A stretch of 64,000 nucleotides of DNA from the NCBI RefSeq assembly GCF_014836415.1, contig NZ_JACSQY010000007.1:110038-174037 (forward strand), given 5' to 3'. The position numbers and the translations under genes are program-made. Under the pieces are notes generated by a model. That model worked only from the letters and a program-made list of their open reading frames with translations. It had not been told where the DNA came from and made no database searches. The stretch comes from Sporosarcina gallistercoris. GTDB lineage: Bacteria; Bacillota; Bacilli; Bacillales_A; Planococcaceae. Shown here in pieces: positions 60,949 to 64,000 of this stretch (position 1 is its first letter; every line of letters begins with the position of its first letter).

Positions 60949-62328
60949 TTACAACTTGGGAAGGACAATCGTAAAAATGGTACCTTTCCCTTTTTCACTT
61001 GTGACCGTGATTGTGCCATTATGGAGCTCAATCACTTGCTGGACAATAGATAATCCAAGACCTGTCCCTTCAGCAGCAATTGTCCGGGAATCGTCTTCCC
61101 GATAAAAACGATTGAAGATATGCGCAAGGTTCTCTTCTGCGATGCCAATCCCGGAGTCACCGATTTCTACAGTTATCGAGTTTTCATCCGCCACTAAAGA
61201 TACTTCAATTGTGCCATAATCCGGCGTATACTTCAGCGCATTGGACATCAAGTTCTCCCACACTTTCTCAAGAAATGCAGGATCTCCGGTCAGCTCTGCG
61301 TCCTCAATTTCCATAGAGAGTGAAATCTGTTTTTCTTCAAGAAGCCAACGGTATTTGCGCACAGTCTCTCTCAGTTGTTCGCTCACGTCATACATACTAG
61401 GTTTCAAAGGACTCATCATCTGATCGAGTGACGTTAAAAGCAGCAGTTGCTTCGTTAAAGATGATAACCGATCGGTCTCTGACTGGATAACTTTTGCGTA
61501 TCCCGCGCGTTCATCAGCAGGAAGTGATTCATCCATCAGCAAGCCTGCATATCCCTTAATGTTCAGTAACGGGGATTGAAAGTCGTGGGAAACGTCACTG
61601 ATGAACTTCTTGCGGATCAAGTCATTCTCTCCAAGCCGCTCTGTCATTTTTTGAAAACTTTCTGCGAGCTGGCCAATTTCGTCTTTCTGATGAATCTGTA
61701 AGATGCCACTGAATTCTTCTTTCCCGACTTTCTTGGTCGCTAGCGTCAGCTGTGTAATCGGGCGGATAAGCCTCTTTGCAACAATCAACATCGCTAGCAG
61801 ACTCGCAATCGCCATTACTATGACCATGCCACCTAACAAGAAATGTACTTCTGTAAAGAGCAGCTTGATATCCGGTCGCAAAAACAGGGCATACTCTTCC
61901 CCCTTATATGTAAATGGGACCCCGACTGTATTCGCGGTTTCATCCGAAAAAAATCCTGTGACGAACGTTTCAGTAGGGAAGTTTTTCATACCGTGATAGT
62001 CTCCCCCTTGGAGTACGGACATCACGTCCCCTTTATCCAAGTTATCGAGACGAAAAGACTGACCATAGCGCTGACCTTTTAAGTCTTCGTTAACAAGCAA
62101 CAACTTGTATCCCGCTGCCGCTTGAGTTTTTAGGTAACGATTCAAATCTTCAGGCGATGTTTCTTCAATGTAACTTGCAAGCTGTCGCACGATATTCATA
62201 TTTTTTTCATCATTGGATCCTTTTAAGTTTTGATGATAATACGTATTGACCGCTAAAAACGCTGTAAGCGCACTGAATGCCATGATCCCTGCTGTATACA
62301 GAAGAAACTTTCCATAGAGCGACCTCAT
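60949..62328 (-). CDS. sensor histidine kinase
   Basis: The 459-residue kinase has two membrane helices (8-28 and about 165-187) with an extracytoplasmic domain of about 130 residues. HAMP, the H-box VSHDFQSPLLNIKGY, the N-box LMSNALKYTPDYG and the G-boxes DSGIGIAEE and GTGLGLSIV follow. It overlaps the response regulator gene by four bases (ATGA). The unusual FQSPL after the phospho-His, in place of the common LRTPL, is seen in some Bacillus kinases. Signal unknown. Confidence 0.92.
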   Translation of the reverse strand: MRSLYGKFLLYTAGIMAFSALTAFLAVNTYYHQNLKGSNDEKNMNIVRQLASYIEETSPEDLNRYLKTQAAAGYKLLLVNEDLKGQRYGQSFRLDNLDKGDVMSVLQGGDYHGMKNFPTETFVTGFFSDETANTVGVPFTYKGEEYALFLRPDIKLLFTEVHFLLGGMVIVMAIASLLAMLIVAKRLIRPITQLTLATKKVGKEEFSGILQIHQKDEIGQLAESFQKMTERLGENDLIRKKFISDVSHDFQSPLLNIKGYAGLLMDESLPADERAGYAKVIQSETDRLSSLTKQLLLLTSLDQMMSPLKPSMYDVSEQLRETVRKYRWLLEEKQISLSMEIEDAELTGDPAFLEKVWENLMSNALKYTPDYGTIEVSLVADENSITVEIGDSGIGIAEENLAHIFNRFYREDDSRTIAAEGTGLGLSIVQQVIELHNGTITVTSEKGKGTIFTIVLPKL

Positions 62329-63002
62329 ACAGATCCCGTGTCCAGCTTATAGCCGACACCACGTATGGTCACGATGTTCAATTGTTCCGGCAGACCTTCC
62401 AACTTGTCCCGCAATCGCTTAATATGCACGTTCAGCGTCTGTTCGTCCCCTTCATAGTCGTATCCCCACACTCGATCCAACAGAACTTCCCGTGTCATCA
62501 CCTGATTCGCATGGGACGCTAGAACAGACAGTAGTTCAAACTCTTTCAAAGGCAGCAACAACACTTTTTTCCCAATAGACACTTCATAAGTTTGCCGATT
62601 AATGGACAACAGTCCTGCTTGGATAAAGACATCGACCGCTTTGTCATAACGTCTAAGGATGGCACGGATACGGAACAGCAATTCCTTCGGCTCAAATGGC
62701 TTCACAAGATAATCATCAGATCCTGCTAGGAACCCCTTTTCCTTATCCTCCAATTCCCCTTTTGCCGTGAGCAAAAGAACAGGAATATCCCATTCCGAAC
62801 GTAATTTCTTCGTCAGTGTATAGCCGTCCATCTCAGGCATCATGACATCGACCACCGCTAGATCCGGTGCCTCTCGATCCATAAGTTCAAGCGCTTCCCG
62901 TCCATTTTTCGCTTTTATCACCTTATAGCTGGCTGCTGATAACGTAATGCGTACCAACTCTAAAATATTCGGATCATCATCGACCGCTAGAATCGTTAAC
63001 AT
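62325..63002 (-). CDS. OmpR-family response regulator
   Basis: The 225-residue protein has a receiver (DDD pocket, Asp in LAVVDVMMPEMDGYTL, Lys in YLVKPFEPKE) and a winged helix (MTREVLLDRVWGYDYEGDEQ, IRGVGYKLD). GGAAGTGG, within the end of the preceding yihY-like gene, is its ribosome site; the ATG starts at the base after that gene's stop. Partner of the kinase below. Confidence 0.93.
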   Translation of the reverse strand: MLTILAVDDDPNILELVRITLSAASYKVIKAKNGREALELMDREAPDLAVVDVMMPEMDGYTLTKKLRSEWDIPVLLLTAKGELEDKEKGFLAGSDDYLVKPFEPKELLFRIRAILRRYDKAVDVFIQAGLLSINRQTYEVSIGKKVLLLPLKEFELLSVLASHANQVMTREVLLDRVWGYDYEGDEQTLNVHIKRLRDKLEGLPEQLNIVTIRGVGYKLDTGSV

Positions 63003-63821
63003 CTATTCCACTTCCTTCTTTTTAGACTTGCTCCATTCTGCATTCAACAACCCTGAAAACAAGATGATGACGGCGGTCATGTAAAACCAAATAACGAGCA
63101 TAATAATTCCGGCTAACTGACCATACAACCGCGTGTAATCCACAGCGGTCACCCACCCGCCAAACAAATAAGAAAATAGTTGCCATCCAATCGTCGAAAG
63201 TAACGCACCTGGAACGGCCTGTCGCAATAACACTTTACCTGTGGGAACAATTTTATAAAAGAGTAGAAAAAAGACAAATAAAAACAACGTGCCGAGTCCC
63301 CACTTTATTTTTGGCCATAAAAACAGCCAACCTTCCCAATCGTCGATTCGATCATAATAAGCAATTACTTGATGGAGAATATTTTCTATGAAAGGTAGTA
63401 ATATCGAGAGCGGTACAACAAGCATGAACAGCAGGGTAACGCCAAGATCACGAAATAACGATAACCAAAACCCTCTTCTTCGTATATACCCGTTCGCCAA
63501 GTCCAGTGAACGCGCTAAAGATTGTACCGTTACAGACGATAACCAGAAGGCCCCTGCTAAACTGAAGTATAACCATTTTCCTTTACCATTTCGCAGCACT
63601 TCACGCACATTGTCTTCAATGAGATCAAACGATTGCTCTGGAATGAAAGGTCGTAAAAATCGGAAAAGAATTTCTTCATTCACTGGAAACAAGTTCAGCA
63701 ACGATATTACAAAGATTAAAAATGGCAACATGGATAACAATAAGTAATAAGCGGTTTGAGCAGCCTGATCAAAAAATCGTTCTTTTACAAATCGTTGTAT
63801 CACTCTCAATCCAGTATTCAT
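63003..63821 (-). CDS. YihY/BrkB-family membrane protein
   Basis: The 272-residue protein has six membrane helices and the family blocks FFDQAAQTAYYLLLSMLPFL, AFWLSSVTVQSLARSLD, and the late DYTRLYGQLAGIIMLVIWFY. Function unknown: once called ribonuclease BN by mistake, now thought a transporter-like protein. AAAGGAG precedes the ATG. It heads the operon with the regulator and kinase, which may thus control it. Confidence 0.88.
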   Translation of the reverse strand: MNTGLRVIQRFVKERFFDQAAQTAYYLLLSMLPFLIFVISLLNLFPVNEEILFRFLRPFIPEQSFDLIEDNVREVLRNGKGKWLYFSLAGAFWLSSVTVQSLARSLDLANGYIRRRGFWLSLFRDLGVTLLFMLVVPLSILLPFIENILHQVIAYYDRIDDWEGWLFLWPKIKWGLGTLFLFVFFLLFYKIVPTGKVLLRQAVPGALLSTIGWQLFSYLFGGWVTAVDYTRLYGQLAGIIMLVIWFYMTAVIILFSGLLNAEWSKSKKKEVE

Positions 63822-63895
63822 TCACAGACTCCTTTTCTTATAGTATATGCCCGGACATTCCTTTTTCTATAATGATATACTAGATCTAGGTAATA

Positions 63896-63936
63896 AAAAA
63901 GCGAGCCAAGGAATAAAATCCTCGACTCGCTTTTTA
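63896..63936 (-). terminator. rRNA operon terminator
   Basis: Minus-strand GCGAGTCGAGGATTTTATTC and CTTGGCTCGC fold into a stem followed by TTTTTT, directly after the 5S gene. Confidence 0.88.
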
Positions 63937-63940
63937 AATT

Positions 63941-64000
63941 GCCCGGCAACGTCCTACTCTCACAGGGGGAAGCCCCCTACTACCATCGGCGCTGAAGAAC
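63941..64000 (-). rRNA. rrf: 5S rRNA, 3' part (runs off window)
   Basis: The minus strand reads GTTCTTCAGCGCCGATGGTA, then GTAGGGGGCTTCCCCCTGTG and AGAGTAGGACGTTGCCGGGC, matching the 3' 60 bases of Bacillus-type 5S rRNA. The rest, and presumably an rRNA operon, lies beyond the window. Confidence 0.95.

Overview
The window is chromosomal DNA from a Gram-positive, endospore-former-type Bacillales bacterium. Strong AAGGAGG-type ribosome sites, frequent TTG/GTG starts, SigB-type promoters with KGG, CsbD and general stress protein 17M family proteins, an S-box, a preQ1-I riboswitch and a Bacillus-type 5S rRNA all point that way. My best guess, from remembered protein similarity rather than a search, is Planococcaceae close to Sporosarcina. 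Most of the window is core or transport chromosome, with one patch of decayed mobile DNA and several intergenic repeat arrays.

0-7.3 kb: the end of a VanRS-like two-component operon (regulator, tiny membrane protein, truncated kinase), a copper-storage four-helix protein, three tandem KGG stress proteins, BrnQ, a sigma-54-type activator with a degraded GAFTGA loop, and QueT under a preQ1 riboswitch. 7.3-7.7 kb: an exact 20 x 20-bp two-phase tandem array. 7.9-20.8 kb: betaine transporter OpuD, MetY under a SAM riboswitch, a secreted repeat protein, a CstR-like persulfide sensor, a DUF2187 protein, PepT, a drug/metabolite exporter, an SsuABC-like importer, an AI-2E-type permease, and a VTC/DUF4956 pair.

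20.9-29.2 kb: an orphan atypical flagellin, SigB-type stress genes (CsbD, YflT/GSP17M), a DUF3243 protein, then about 1 kb of decayed mobile DNA (IS1182 fragments, palindromic repeats, a duplicated terminator), an EamA exporter, an AlaX editing protein and a TsdA-like dihaem cytochrome. 29.2-41.8 kb: an AGCS symporter, an EgtUV-like importer, a YoxD-like reductase, two small genes, a TusA/YeeE thiosulfate pair, and a 1403-residue subtilase with a dockerin-like tail, preceded by a free-standing propeptide-like (I9) protein.

42-53.9 kb: a BlaI/M56/BdbD/BdbC redox locus with two matching operator-like inverted repeats, TopB, a promoter-leader ORF-terminator unit ahead of a CDF exporter, cardiolipin synthase, a MarR/MFS pair and an MBL-fold hydrolase. 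54-64 kb: a four-gene ABC exporter with a lipoprotein, an acetate-type symporter with DUF485 partner, a second two-phase array (21-bp units), a YihY/regulator/kinase operon, and the 3' end of a 5S rRNA on the minus strand.

The sulfur genes (MetY, CstR-like, TsdA-like, TusA/YeeE, SsuABC-like) are scattered but could serve one thiosulfate/persulfide economy. The least explained items are the two array loci with a common layout, the leader ORF before the CDF gene, the BlaI-M56-Dsb locus and the stand-alone I9 protein.
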